Shown here: piece after piece, positions 41,613-53,556 of the stretch
Layout: the number at the start of each line of letters is the position of its first letter
Position numbering within the stretch: position 1 is the first letter of the stretch
NCBI GenBank assembly: GCA_029721515.1
Contig: CM056559.1
Coordinates: forward strand, 315,001 to 379,000
DNA: 64,000 nt
Reading direction: 5' to 3'
From: Synanceia verrucosa
Taxonomy: Eukaryota > Chordata > Actinopteri > Perciformes > Synanceiidae
The notes under the pieces: model-generated
Database searches by the model: none
What the model saw: only the letters and a program-made list of their open reading frames with translations
What the model was told of the DNA's origin: nothing
Made by a program: the position numbers and the translations under genes

Positions 41613-42396
41613 GGTCCTGCTGCCTTATAGGGTTGATCTTCTTAGACAGTGAATTTAGCTTTAGCTTTACCTTAATAACTTTTACCTGCTGTTGAACCAG
41701 CTGATGTTAACATGACAGAGTTCTGGTTGTTTTGTCAGAGAAATGTGATGCCTGCTGTTAGATTACTGATGACACAGCACATGTAGACAGCTGTTGGCAC
41801 AGAAATAACATCAGCAAAGGATACTCAAAGATCTCGTCACTGTTCTGTCATTGTTGGATTGTACAAAGATTAAAAAAAACATTCTGCTGATGAGTGGACA
41901 TGAAGATCTGCCAGTCCACTAGGCTTCACATGGACCCTCCAGGTGGTGCAGTTTTATTTTCTGCAGTGTGGTGTACAGGTAAGGCTAGTGATGGACTGAA
42001 TGTGGAGCTAAACAATGCCCTCCAGACGTCATGACAAATGTCAGAAGGTTTACAGGTAAGAAAACAAGCCCTTAAGTTTTTGTGTGATATGTCACCTAAT
42101 AAAGGTAGAGCTTTGAGACACAAGTGTTTTATTTACATGTGCTATCTAACCAGTTAGCGTTAAAAGCACAGTTACTTTAGCTTTAGCTATGGCTAACTGC
42201 GCGATCTAACCTGTTGATGTTAACGCGACAGTTAATTTCACAGGTTTCACATGGTGGTGCAGTTTTATTTGTCTGCAGTGTGGCGTACAGGTAAGGCTAG
42301 TGATGAACTGAATGTGGAGCTAAACAAGTAACTAGCTACAAACCAATGGCCTGCACTCGGAGGTAAGTATACATATATAAGGAAAAACTTGCTACA

Positions 42397-43437
42397 AACT
42401 AAAGGCCCTCGTTGAGAGGTGAGTGCGCGCGTTTAAGGGAAAATTATCTAAAAACTAAAGGCCCTCGTTGAGAGGTGAGTGCGCGCGTTTAAGGGAAAAT
42501 TATCTACAAACTAAAGGCCCTCGTTGAGAGGTGAGTGCGCGTGTTTAAGGGAAAATTATCTACAAACTAAAGGCCCTCGTCGAGAGGTGAGTGCGCGTGT
42601 TTAAGGGAAAATTATCTACAAACTAAAGGCCCTCGTCGAGAGGTGAGTGCGCATGTTTAAGGGAAAATTATCTACAAACTAAAGGCCCTCGTCGAGAGGT
42701 GAGTGCGCATGTTTAAGGGAAAATTATCTACAAACTAAAGGCCCTCGTCGAGAGGTGAGTGCGCATGTTTAAGGGAAAATTATCAATAAACTAAAGGCCC
42801 TCGTCGAGAGGTGAGTGCGCGCGTTTAAGGGAAAATTATCGAAAAACTAAAGGCCCTCGTCGAGAGGTGAGTGCGCGCGTTTAAGGGAAAATTATCTACA
42901 AACTAAAGGCCCTCGTCGAGAGGTGAGTGCGCGCGTTTAAGGGAAAATTATCAATAAACTAAAGGCCCTCGTCGAGAGGTGAGTGCGCATGTTTAAGGGA
43001 AAACTATCTAAAAACTAAAGGCCCTCGTCGAGAGGTAAGTACGCATGTTTAAGGGAAAATTATCTAAAAACTAAAGGCCCTCGTCGAGAGGTGAGTGCGC
43101 ATGTTTAAGGGAAAACTATCTAAAAACTAAAGGCCCTCGTCGAGAGGTGAGTGCGCGCGTTTAAGGGAAAACTATCTAAAAACTAAAGGCCCTCGTCGAG
43201 AGGTGAGTGCGCGCGTTTAAGGGAAAACTATCTAAAAACTAAAGGCCCTCGTCGAGAGGTGAGTGCGTGCGTTTAAGGGAAAATTATCTAAAAACTAAAG
43301 GCCCTCGTCGAGAGGTGAGTGCGCGCGTTTAAGGGAAAACTATCTAAAAACTAAAGGCCCTCATCGAGAGGTAAGTACACGCATTTTAAGGGAAAACTAT
43401 CTAAAAACTAAAGGCCCTCATTAAGAGGTACTTCAAA
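42397..43437 (+). repeat. 56-bp tandem array with splice-donor consensus in every unit
   Basis: About 18 copies of a unit containing CTAAAGGCCCTCGTCGAGAG, GTGAGTGCGCGCG and TTTAAGGGAAAATTATCTA. Each copy carries GAGAG|GTGAGT (two or three have GTAAGT), a near-perfect U1 snRNA-binding 5' splice site, at 56-bp spacing. Not inside any gene I can recognise. Confidence 0.95.
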
Positions 43438-43439
43438 AA

Positions 43440-44970
43440 AATGAAGTAACAAATCACTGTTAACAAATCAAAGACAAAAGCAGCTGAAAACAAGAACTGA
43501 AAGACTTAACAAAGATTGAGCAAGAAATAGGGATAATCTGCAAGTAAGTAATGATGCAATGTACAAGAGAAACTAGCACAGGATAGAGGTAGACAACTAT
43601 TTAAAAAATGGAAGTGAATCACAGCTGGACACAATCACCAACACAACGAGAACACAACGGCAGGAAGTAAAGTGATCTGAAAAAAGTAAAGTAAAACCGA
43701 AAATGACCGGACAGCGTGAGAACGAGACAAAAACAGTGAACTTAAAGTGAAGGACGAGAGGTAAGGTTCTCAGGTAAGAAAACAAGCTCTGCAGTTTTTG
43801 TTTGATAAATAAAATCAGCTAGAGCTTTGAGTTGCAGTTATATGTTAGCGTATCAGCATTAGCAGTAGTAGCTATGGATAACTGTGCTATCCAAGCAACT
43901 AGCATTAATATGGCAATTCATTTTGCTGTAGGTATGGTTTTATGTAAGGCTAACTGCTATCTCACCATCTACCATTGACTTAAAAATAGCTTTAGCTCTA
44001 GCACTGACTATGCTAATTTAACATCTGGCATTTAATTTTAGCTCCAGCTAACTGTGCTATCTGTCCACCTAGGGTTGATATGATAAAAAAAAACTACCAG
44101 CTATAATATAGCATAATGGCATAATTTTTTACTGGCATATTTATTTTTAATTTTCTTATTGTTCAGTCGTTTCTCTGCTGACTGCACAGATCTTTGAGCA
44201 GGAGGCCGTTCTACAGTGAAGCAGCTGGACCAGAGCGCCAACACATGACATCATACAGTCCCACGTCCTAGATCTGTTAATTGTCCTTGTTATGGAGGAC
44301 AGAGAGTGGACAGCAGGGACTCGTCCTGTTTACTGGATCATTAGATGATAATGAGCCCTGGAGGAGCTTCATCAACAGCAGCTATTTCCATCCAGACCAG
44401 ACCCAGACCAGGCCCAGGGGGACCCACAGGGACCCACTGGGCACTGTGGAGGCTCTCACCAGCTACACTAACAGGCCAATTAGCACAATCATGCATTGCA
44501 TCATGGGCTGTCGCCATGGTTGCTGATGCAAACAGAGCAGTGCTCCTGTGTCGTCTGGTTTAGCCCTCTGACCTTGGACTAAGCCTCAGATCCACAGAAG
44601 GGGGAGGCCCTTTGAAATATTACACAATAATACATCATGAATACTTACACTCTCAAATCAAATAAACTTCTTCTTAATTATTCTATTGTCAAATCATAAA
44701 GAAAAAAACAGCTTGTTGAAAGTCTGAATTTTAGTATTTTCACTCTGTGTCATTTAAACAATATTAGTTTTGAACACAGTTTGGGTGTTTTTAAGTAGTT
44801 GCATGAGGTAATGAATAAACATTATTATTGTCGTTATTATTGGTTTTACAGTAGAATTTGAACTAGTTCATTTGAGAGGTCTGCAGTTTCTCTTCGGTTC
44901 CTGGTTCACCATGAAGCCACGACAATGACACCGCACAAGCACCAACATTTCAACAGTATTTCAAAGTGGC
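43440..44970. other. intergenic, no gene seen
   Basis: Contains a GCTAA/TTAGC-rich patch at about 43830-44060 and otherwise unassigned sequence. A GC-richer block around 44180-44580 has short open frames but no recognisable product. Confidence 0.45.
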
Positions 44971-44980
44971 TATTCTATCA

Positions 44981-45346
44981 GGGGCGGCACGGTGGTGTAG
45001 TGGTTAGCACTGTCTCCTCACAGCAAGAAGGTACCAGGTTCGATTCCCGGCCCGGGGCCTTTCTGTGTGGAGTTTGCATGTTCTCCTCATGTCTGTGTGG
45101 GTTCTCTCTGGTACTCCGGCTTCCTCCCACCATCCAAAAACATGCATGGGGATTAGGTTACCTGGTTAATTTAAACTGACCGTAGGTGTGAATGTGAGTG
45201 TGAGTGGTTGTCTGTCTCTATGTGTCCTGTGATGAACTGGACACTTGTCCAGGGTGTACCCTGTCTTTCACCCTAAGACAGCTGGGATAGACTCCAGCCC
45301 CCCCTGACCCTATGAGAGGATAAGAGGGAGAAGATGGATGGATGGA
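44981..45346 (+). mobile_element. tRNA-headed SINE, full length with target-site duplication
   Basis: Nearly identical along its length to the SINE at 18147-18509: same A-box/B-box head and GGATGGATGGA tail. An 8-bp duplication TATTCTAT flanks it (44971-44978 and 45347-45354). Confidence 0.9.
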
Positions 45347-45354
45347 TATTCTAT

Positions 45355-46162
45355 TAGTCATTCATTATACCTCTGTGGGGGGGATAACAGGTCATGTTCT
45401 GGCAAATTATACCACAGGAAATATGAGTTATATGCTGGAGGATAATTTGGGCCAAAAGTCCTAAGAAAAATGTGATTGACTCCTCTTATCATGATGTCTC
45501 TCATCTCTTTGAATTTGAGACTCTGCATCAGTTGAGTAACAGAATATTGCTTATAAGGAAAATGTTTCAGCATTTTTTTTTATTTTATAGCTCAATAAAC
45601 TGAGTGTCAGAAGAAACGAAACCTTATGATGGACATATGGACGTTCATTTTAAACAATGAATGAGGTGACTTCACAACCTTTTTCTGTAACACATCTTTA
45701 TTAAACGCTTCAGAAATATGAACATAGATGTTTTTGTTTAACCCGGCTCTCCACCCTGACCTTGTATCTGTTGATCAGGTAATGAGCTATAATCATTAAA
45801 AGTATGATGATACACAATAAAAAAGGACAAAAAGAATATTCATTATTATTCACTTCTTCATAAACAGGAATCCCCAAAGCGATCATCCAAGTGCTTTGAA
45901 AGCAGTTTCTAGTTTAACTTTGTTTTGCTTTCATTATTTGTCCTGGTGTTATCATGTCTTTGTTAAAGAAACTCAGTGTCATTTTCAGGTTCTGCATTAC
46001 TTCTGATCATTTGTGTTGTGATGCAACAATAATAATAATATCAATAATAACAATACTAGTAATAGTTATACTGTTCATTCAGTGGTTGTGAAATAATAAT
46101 CAGCAATAATCACAGTCAGTGTATCTTGGCATTGAGCTTTACAGTTTATAAAATGACTCCTT
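45355..46162. other. intergenic, no gene seen
   Basis: AT-rich 3' flank of the first odorant receptor with a short AAT run near 46030. No element boundaries identified. Confidence 0.45.
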
Positions 46163-47101
46163 TCACCTTCTTTCTTTTGTAATATTCTCCCTCAACCTTT
46201 TGCTTATACTTTGCCGAATCTCTTGCATTTTTATACCATAAATTATTGGATGCAGCAGAGGAGGGATGACAAAAAAAATCACGCATATGAAAATATTCAC
46301 AGCATTTGGGACTTGGTGACTCAGACGGTTGTAAATGACGCCGAAAAAAGAGGCCATGGAAAAATTGACGAAGGTCACTAAATGGGGCATGCAGGTCTGC
46401 AAGGCCTTCATCTGAGACCTCTTTGAGGTTTTTAGGACCACCGTGAAAATGTGGACGTAAGACAGGATGACCAGAAGGCAGGGGAGGATGATAATGCAGA
46501 CGGCACAGCACAGACCATAAACACTGATCACCAGCGTCTTCTTACACGACAGGTTGGCGATCAGCAAGCTGTCACAGAGAAGCTTATCAACTGAGTGTCT
46601 GCAGAGCCTCAGTCTGGATGTCAGGTATACCTGGATGGCTGAGGACGAGCTGAGGCTGAAGTAAACCACAAACAGCATCAGCTTTATTTTAACCGGTGTC
46701 ATGATGGAGTGGTAGAGCAGAGGCTTACAGATGGAGACATAGCGATCGTAGGCCATCAGCGCTAAGATACAGAAGATACTGCCACTGTACACGTTGGTGA
46801 AAAACACCTGAGTGAGACATCCTGTCAGAGATGTCTCCTGCCTGCTGGACATCAGGTGTTTAATGATGTTGGGACACACCGACGAGCTGCCCACCATGCC
46901 GCTCAGAGCCAGGTTTAATAGCAGGATGTACATCGGCCTGTGGAGGCGAGAATCAAGGCAGACAACCAGGACCAGGAAGAGGTTGATGCACAAACCTGAG
47001 ATGTAGAGGACAAGGATGCAAATGACAAGAGCAGCGTTGTGCAGGCCAAGAGAGCTGTAGATGGTGAAGGTGATAGGGACGGAGGACACAGACCTGTTCA
47101 T
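46163..47101 (-). CDS. odorant receptor (7-TM GPCR), divergent member
   Basis: Single-exon class A GPCR of about 312 residues, predicted in the cilia of olfactory neurons and coupled to Golf. Start taken at 47101 (MNRSVSS, with an N-glycosylation site NRS); an in-frame ATG six codons upstream (47119) is possible. Hallmarks: LHRPMYILLLNLAL at the IC1/TM2 border, MAYDRYVSICKPLLY at the end of TM3, SKRSQMKALQTCMPHL before TM6, and HPIIYGIK in TM7. Cysteines for the EC1-EC2 bridge are present. It differs strongly from the other three receptors in the window, so it belongs to another OR subfamily. Reading frame intact. Confidence 0.93.
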   Translation of the reverse strand: MNRSVSSVPITFTIYSSLGLHNAALVICILVLYISGLCINLFLVLVVCLDSRLHRPMYILLLNLALSGMVGSSSVCPNIIKHLMSSRQETSLTGCLTQVFFTNVYSGSIFCILALMAYDRYVSICKPLLYHSIMTPVKIKLMLFVVYFSLSSSSAIQVYLTSRLRLCRHSVDKLLCDSLLIANLSCKKTLVISVYGLCCAVCIIILPCLLVILSYVHIFTVVLKTSKRSQMKALQTCMPHLVTFVNFSMASFFGVIYNRLSHQVPNAVNIFICVIFFVIPPLLHPIIYGIKMQEIRQSISKRLRENITKERR

Positions 47102-47489
47102 TGTCAAATAAACAGTCAACAGGAAATGACTGTGGATCAGTTCAGGACAGGACAGTTGGTGTAAGACAACAGATAATGTGTCCAGTCCCTCCTTCCCCTC
47201 CTGTGATGACTAGTGTTCACTGGTGGTCTTATAAAGCATTGATAGGCCTCTGTGGCTTTAACCTCTGAGCGCCAGAAAACACAACACAGCTATTGAGAAA
47301 ATCACAATTAAGCAAAAACATCGACGTCCAGGTTGAAACAAATAAACAAGCAAACCAAATAAATACAAAATTTAAACAAATAAGAAGAAATAAGAAATTT
47401 AAAAAAAGAAGAAGAATTCCTTTATTCGTCCCTCATTGTTAGTTTTTTTTTTAATTTTCAGTTCACATTACACACAAGTTATGAAACAC

Positions 47490-47706
47490 ACATGCACTAG
47501 AGTGAAGGGGCTGCCCCTTATCCAGGCGCCCCGAGCAGTTGGGGGTTCGGTGCCTTGCTCAAGGGCACCTCTGCAGTGCCCAGGAGGACACGGGCACCTC
47601 TCCAGCTACCAGTCCACTCTCCACACTTTGGTCTGACCTGGACTCGAACTGGTGACCCTCCGATTCCCAGCCCAAGTCACTACAGACTGAGCTCCTGCCG
47701 CCCCAC
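47490..47706. mobile_element. interspersed repeat with CTTGCTCAAGGGCACC motif
   Basis: A common fish repeat recognised from GGGGGTTCGGTGCCTTGCTC AAGGGCACC, a central spacer, then CTGGACTCGAACTGGTGACC and CTACAGACTGAGCTCCTGCCGCCCC. The end resembles a tRNA T-arm/D-arm in reverse, suggesting a SINE inserted in minus orientation. A degraded relative is at 59870-60095. Confidence 0.65.
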
Positions 47707-47991
47707 TACAATCACATACAGTAATTCTAATGAGCTCAATGATGTGACCAAGTGATGGAATATTCTCAGATTTTCTTTATTGAACTATCAGTTCTTTCTA
47801 ACAGTTCTTTATTGAATCCTTTTTGAACGTAACATCATGCCAAAGTCTGCTTCCCTCTCAGTCACGCTGCCATTTGTGATTTTTCTTCATTGGTGTTACT
47901 TTTGAGATATAAAATTAGACATTGGACTTTAACCTTAGTCCTGACTCCTTTTTTATGGTATAAATATATGTGGATTTGAATTTGGGCAGCA

Positions 47992-48530
47992 GTAACCTTT
48001 TCCACAGGCACGGTACGGCACGGCTCTACACGGTTGTGGCGCTTTTCCACTAGTACCTGCTAGCTGTTGCTAAGTACTTTTTCCGTACGTGCTCAGCCCT
48101 GGTTCCAAGTGAGCCGAAGTGATACTAAAATGCAATGTCAGCTGACTGCCTTCCACTGATTGGCCAACGAGTGTCGTCACTGGAAGCGTCATTGGATGCG
48201 GGACGTCTGATTGGACTGTAAACACATCTCGAATCCGCCATTTTTAAAACCGACAAATGCTTCGCTATTTTTACACTTCCTGGAGTTTTCTCTGTCTCTT
48301 TTCTTTCACTTTGTGCGTGACAAAAAGTCACAGAGTGAGCATCGCTTCCTTGTCCTCCATTGTTTGTGTTGATGTTCTTCTTCTTCCTGGTTTTCTGTGT
48401 CGCATGCAAAGGAAGTTACGACAGTTTAGCGCTGCCGTACGACGACCCCGCCCACGTCGAGGAGGTACTCAGTTGCAATGGAAAAGCAACAAAAGTGGGC
48501 CGTTACTGTGTAGTGGAAAAGTGCCACTAG
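47992..48530. mobile_element. probable hAT-type MITE
   Basis: Left side has CCTTTTCCACAGGCACGG and, further in, GCGCTTTTCCACTAGTACC; right side has AATGGAAAAGC and GTGTAGTGGAAAAGTGCCA. These are inverted TTTTCCAC/GTGGAAAA termini about 540 bp apart. No coding capacity. The exact borders and duplication were not resolved. Confidence 0.5.
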
Positions 48531-48559
48531 TGGACACAGCCAGCAGCGATTGAGGCAAA

Positions 48560-49670
48560 GTCTGAAGAAACCGTGGAAAGCTTCTTTTCAGTTTAATAGA
48601 TTCAGAACAGATTCAGTCTTAAGTCTGCTTTGTAGAAGCAAAGCAGTCTTTACCAGGGGTACGAATCTGCTGCAACCTCACGATTGAATTCTAAACCAAT
48701 TATCGATGCATCTCGATGCATATTTCCACGTGTGATTTTTAAAATGTTTGTGACTCAGTTTACTCATCAATTCCTACTTTTGTGATGGTCATCAAAGTCT
48801 TGTCACAAATAAGACTTTCTATGAACAATCAATGATAAATGTAACTCACATTTAAACCAAATATTGAAGTATGTAAACAAAATAAACAGAGCATGTTTTT
48901 TTTTTCTTTCTAATCTGTCTTTTCTAACCAAGTTTGGTGACTTATTGTCCTCTGGCTGCCATCGGGAACTGGTCACTCTTCTACAAGTGGTATCAAGAAT
49001 ATGGCAAACGTCATCTGGCAGCCTGTAATGAATTTGGCGCATCTCGTAAATGTTTGTTGCTCGCCATCGCAGCTGAAACTCATACATGTGTTTGGTGCTC
49101 ATGAGTGTAGCAGAGGAGACTTTTCTGTTGCACTCTGCTGCAGGACAACGAATTAATATTTAAAATTCAGATGAACAACTTATCTGCATTGAGACACAAT
49201 CATTCTGCAGAGAATTTGGGATACATTGAAGAATTATTTTTCTCACCCCTAATGTTTATCAGCCTTTGTTTTCACAGAATTAAAATATTATCCTTGAGCC
49301 TCAGTGCTTTAAATACTAAATACACCTTCCACAGCTGTCCATAGATATGTAATGACCAGTAATGTGATTATGTGAGAAACGTTAAAACTGCTGCTTGAAT
49401 CTCTGCAGTATGCCTGCTGAATGCTTCATAGCCCTTCATTTGTTAATCTAGCTCTTTGAAGCCTCGATCACTACTATTATGGATTGTGTTAAAGTTAAAT
49501 ATAACTTATTTAAATGTATGGGGGTGCACAGCTATGGTTTTACTCTCACAAAAAATGTACATATATCCATGCTGACAAACAAACTATGCTAAAATTAAAT
49601 AATGTAGTATAAAGTATATAGTATATATACACACCATTCACTGTATTATATTTATCATGCCACTCCATCT
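48560..49670. other. intergenic, no gene seen
   Basis: AT-rich sequence between the receptor genes without recognisable repeats or reading frames. Confidence 0.45.
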
Positions 49671-49679
49671 GCTGTGTTC

Positions 49680-49912
49680 AGTCATTTTTGTCCCAATCAT
49701 TTCAGTCACTTATGTTGTATATAGTACTAGTTATTCACTTATTGTATATATGATGCTATAGTTTTTCCTTACTTGGTCATTTTCTACTGTTGTTATTATT
49801 CTTTTTGTATGCCCTCCTTGTAATGTTGCACTATCCACTTTGCTGCTGTAACGATGCAAATTTCCCCATCTGTGGGACAAATAAAGGATTATCTTATCTT
49901 ATCTTATCTTAA
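49680..49912 (+). mobile_element. LINE 3' end with (ATCTT)n tail
   Basis: Ends GCTGCTGTAACGATGCAAAT, TTCCCCATCTGTGGGACAAA, TAAAGGATTATCTTATCTTATCTTATCTT. The AATAAAG plus short tandem tail is typical of 5'-truncated non-LTR elements in fish. A second, more diverged copy is at 55259-55425. Confidence 0.75.
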
Positions 49913-50134
49913 AAATGAGGCTGCAGGAGATTTCTGAGTGTACTGATGAGTAATTTGACAAAAAGTGCTCAACAATTCTTTACATTCAAACCAGCTTTAT
50001 TTAAATGTAAAATTTCACGTCACCAAAACACTTATTACACATTTATCATCACTGTTAACATGCATTTATTAACATACAGTCATTATGTCTTTCCTTGTTA
50101 TTAGATGACACATGAAGTATTCAACAGAAGTAAT

Positions 50135-51061
50135 CTATACTTTACCAAAAGCAAAACTTTTGCATATTATGCGTATTTTTGACATATTCAGTCCGTACAA
50201 TACAGGATTAAAGAGCGGCTGACATGTCAGCCAGTACAACGATAAGAAGATACGCAGCACATTAGGAACATATTTCATATTAAATCTGCCCTGTATTATT
50301 TCAAAGAAAGCTCCAAAGGAAAAGTTAATGAGGGAAGCAAGGTGAGGTGTGCAGGTACTGACAGCTTTCTGTCTGGTCTGTTTAGAGCCAGAAAAACACA
50401 CTTTAAGGATCTTTAAGTAAGAGAAAAGAATTAGAATTATAAGACCAAAGATTACTGTAAACATGTAAACAAGTCCATAAATATTATTGAGTGTAGTGTC
50501 AGAACAGGCCAGTTTAACTATGGAGTAATTATCACAGTAAACCTTGTTAATGATGTTCCCACACAGCTGTAAAGGAGCACTCAGCGAAATCATGGCAACA
50601 GTCCCAAGAACACTGTATGACCATGTGAACACAGTGAGGAGGGCCACTTTACCATGGGTCATACGTGTGTTATAATGCAGAGGACAACAGATAGCCAGAT
50701 ATCTGTCATAAGACATGACTCCTAAGGTGAACAACTCTACACTCCCATAGAAATGCAACCAGTAGATCTGCAGGAAACAAAGTGGAGCAGAAACAGTGTG
50801 AACATCAGAGAGGATCTGAACCAGAAGGAATGGAAACAAGCCTGTACTACCATACAGTTCATTTACAAAGAGGCTGCACAGAAAAAGGTACATAGGTTCA
50901 TGTAAGCTTCTGTTCAGACAGATAACAGCAACCAGCAGGACATTAGAGCAGATAATTAACAAGTAAAAAGACATGACAATTATGAAACATAAATATTTGA
51001 AAACTCCAGTGTCAAAATAGGCAACAAGAGTGAAAAATGAAACCTGAGTGCAGTTAATCAT
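50135..51061 (-). CDS. odorant receptor (7-TM GPCR), OR cluster member 2
   Basis: Single-exon, 308 residues, starting MINCTQVSFF with a glycosylatable NCT. Signature parts: NRSLHEPMYLFLCSLFVNEL in IC1/TM2, VMSYDRYLAICCPLHY at TM3, SKQTRQKAVSTCTPHLASL before TM6, FNPVLYGLN in TM7. No frameshift or stop. Close paralogue of the genes at 55595-56527 and 58298-59224, with which it shares a 176-bp stretch identical in DNA (50788-50963). Expected in olfactory sensory neurons. Confidence 0.95.
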   Translation of the reverse strand: MINCTQVSFFTLVAYFDTGVFKYLCFIIVMSFYLLIICSNVLLVAVICLNRSLHEPMYLFLCSLFVNELYGSTGLFPFLLVQILSDVHTVSAPLCFLQIYWLHFYGSVELFTLGVMSYDRYLAICCPLHYNTRMTHGKVALLTVFTWSYSVLGTVAMISLSAPLQLCGNIINKVYCDNYSIVKLACSDTTLNNIYGLVYMFTVIFGLIILILFSYLKILKVCFSGSKQTRQKAVSTCTPHLASLINFSFGAFFEIIQGRFNMKYVPNVLRIFLSLYWLTCQPLFNPVLYGLNMSKIRIICKSFAFGKV

Positions 51062-51449
51062 GACGAAAACATTACACAGTGTATAGACTCCCTGTAATTA
51101 TATGACATAATCAATTTGTGAATTTTACACTTTAAACTGATACACACACAATAACAGAATTCATCACAATAAGAGCAAACAGATTCATTCCTCATTATTA
51201 CAAATAATTTAGGAAGATAAGTTGCCCAAATTTACCATTCTCCTGTGTGAAATTTGTGATACAAAGACAGAAGCTCACAAGACAGATTCCCTCCTAACTG
51301 AGCTGAAAACCTGATTCAGCTTCTTTTAACCATGTCAAGTCAAGAGACACCCACAGATGATCATCGTATCAGAGGTCGACTGGTTCCTAATGGTTCCTGG
51401 TGTCAGGTTAATTAGCAATTAGCATGGTTAATATATACCCTGAAGTTTA

Positions 51450-51835
51450 TTGGGACTAGTTTGGACCACCTCTATCAGGGGACTAGTGTACACCAGCAGG
51501 ATCAAGGTACTCATGTGGACCATGAGGATCAGGGGACTAGTGTGGACCAGCAGGATCAGGAGAGTATTGTGGACCAGCTGGATCAGGGTACTCATGTGGA
51601 CCAGCAGGATCAGGAGAGTACTGTGGACCAGCTGGATCAGGGTACTCATGTGGACCATGAGGATCAGGGGACTAGTGTGGACCAGCAAGATCAGGGGACT
51701 AGTGTGGACCATTAGGACCAAGGGACTAATGTGGACTAGCAGGATCAGGAGAGTATTGTGGACCAGCTGGATCAGGGGACTAATGTGGACCATGAGGATC
51801 AAGGAATTCAAGTAGACCAACAGGATCATGGGACC
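51450..51835. repeat. 27-bp minisatellite, about 14 units
   Basis: Units such as GGATCAGGGGACTAGTGTGG ACCAGCA alternate with AGAGTATTGT and GTACTCATGT variants, giving a mixed order. Non-coding; lies upstream of the odorant receptor at 50135-51061. Confidence 0.93.
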
Positions 51836-53300
51836 AGTGGGAAAGAGAAGGAGCAGCTCTCACAACTCTCTTGAAACCTGGTCCATTTTATTAGTGGACC
51901 AAACTCTGGCAACCAGGGTTGAGACCAGGAGATAATTTAACACTCTTCTCCTCCATCCCCAGAAACCTCAGTATTCATTCACACCTGAGTGCAGCTCACC
52001 TGACCAGCTCTCATGAGGGTGGGGGAGAGTGACTCCCACATGAATGGTAACAACTCATAACAAGACCTATTGTTTTGGTGGTTATGGTCGTTTGTTTTTC
52101 TGCTCCTACAGGAACATAAGTATCTGAACTCTCTACCAGTCAACTTAAGAAGCCTCTTGGATGAGTGGTTAAACGTCCTCAACCAACCTTAAGCGAGTCC
52201 AGTTGACTCTTTTGTCCTTTTTGAGTCTTCTCTGTGCTTCCATTAGAGCAGTTACCCAAAACCTCACAGAAGTGTTGTCTGAGAACTATCTGAGTTCTCT
52301 GAGTTTTTATCAAGTTTAATCCTGAGAACTGATAAAGTCATTATTGTAGGTGACCATAATATTCATGTGGACATTGATAGTGATGGCCTTAGTACTGCTT
52401 TTATCTCACTTTTAGATTCCATTGGCTTCTGTCAGATTGTTCAGGAACCAACTCACTGTTTTAAGCATACCATCAATCTGGTCTCAAAAAATAAAAAAAT
52501 CTCAGAAATAAATGATCTAATGACTTACTTACTCTAGATGGCATTGCACCCAACTCTAGCACCACTGTAAGGAATCGTGTTTGACCAAGATGTCCTTCAA
52601 CGTCCACATGAAACAAACAGCTAGAACAGCTTTTTTTCATCTGCGTAACATTGCAAAAATAAGGCATATTCTCTCCCAAAATGATGCAGAAAAATTAGTC
52701 CATGCTTTTATATCTTCTAGGCTGGACTATTGTAACTCGTTATTATCAGGCTGCCCTAATAAGTCTATCAGGACTCTCCAGCTGGTCCAGAACGCTGCAA
52801 CACGTGTTCTGACCAGAACCAGGAAAAGAGACCATATTTCTCCGGTGTTAGCCTCTCTGCACTGGCTCCCTGTAAAATCTAGAATAGAATTTAAAATCCT
52901 CCTCCTCACCTACAAGGCACTTAATGGTCAGGCACCATCTTATCTTAAAGAGCTAATAGTGCCTTATAATCCTGCTAGAACTCTACGCTCTCAGAATGCA
53001 GGACTTCTAGCGGTTCCTAGGGTTTATAAAAGTAGAATGGGAGCTAGAGCTTTCAGTTATCAAGCTCCTCTTCTGTGGAACCAACTCCCTCTTTCAGTCC
53101 GGGAGGCAGACACCATCCCCTTATTCAAGAGTAGGCTTAAGACTTTCCTTTTTGATAGTGCTTATAGTTAGGACTGATCCAAGGCTGACTCAGGCTGCCT
53201 TGGATCAGTCCTTAGTTATGCCTCACCAGAGGAGTGGTCAAAGATTCAACCAGAAGCTTGTGGATGAATCCCAAAAGTACCTCATTGAAGTGAAAAAGGG
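51825..53300 (+). mobile_element. internally deleted L2-like LINE
   Basis: 51830-51960 matches the end of the ORF1 region of the element at 62.8-64 kb (AGGAGCAGCTCTCA, TTTATTAGT-GACCAAAC, GGGTTGAGACCAGGAGA). 52200-52290 matches its inter-ORF part (CTGTGCTTCCATTAGAGCAG). About 52330-52490 reads an endonuclease fragment (VGDHNIHVD). 52581-53171 is an open 196-codon frame that is the C-terminal end of an L2-type reverse transcriptase ORF (SSRLDYCNSLLSG, LQLVQNAATRVLT, SLHWLPVKSRIEFKILLLTYKAL). The central RT core is missing, so it cannot move by itself. Confidence 0.82.
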
Positions 53301-53556
53301 ACATGAAACCAAATATTAGCATTGCTGTATGTATATTTTCGACCCAGCAGAGTTGGTCACATTTTCAGTTGACCCATAATAAAATCATAAAAGCACCAAA
53401 CTTCATGAATGTTTTCATGACAAAGAAGTATCTGTTCCAATCAGTCTATCAGAGAAAAATCAGAGTTGTAGAAATAATTGGAAACTCAAGAGAACCATGA
53501 CATTATGTTCTTTACAAGTGTGTGTAAACGTTTGACCACGACTGTGTGAGGCTTCA

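Noticed and set aside
44281..44563. Two overlapping plus-strand frames of 70-80 codons
   Set aside because: Overlapping frames, no domain, no splice context; left as unassigned intergenic DNA.
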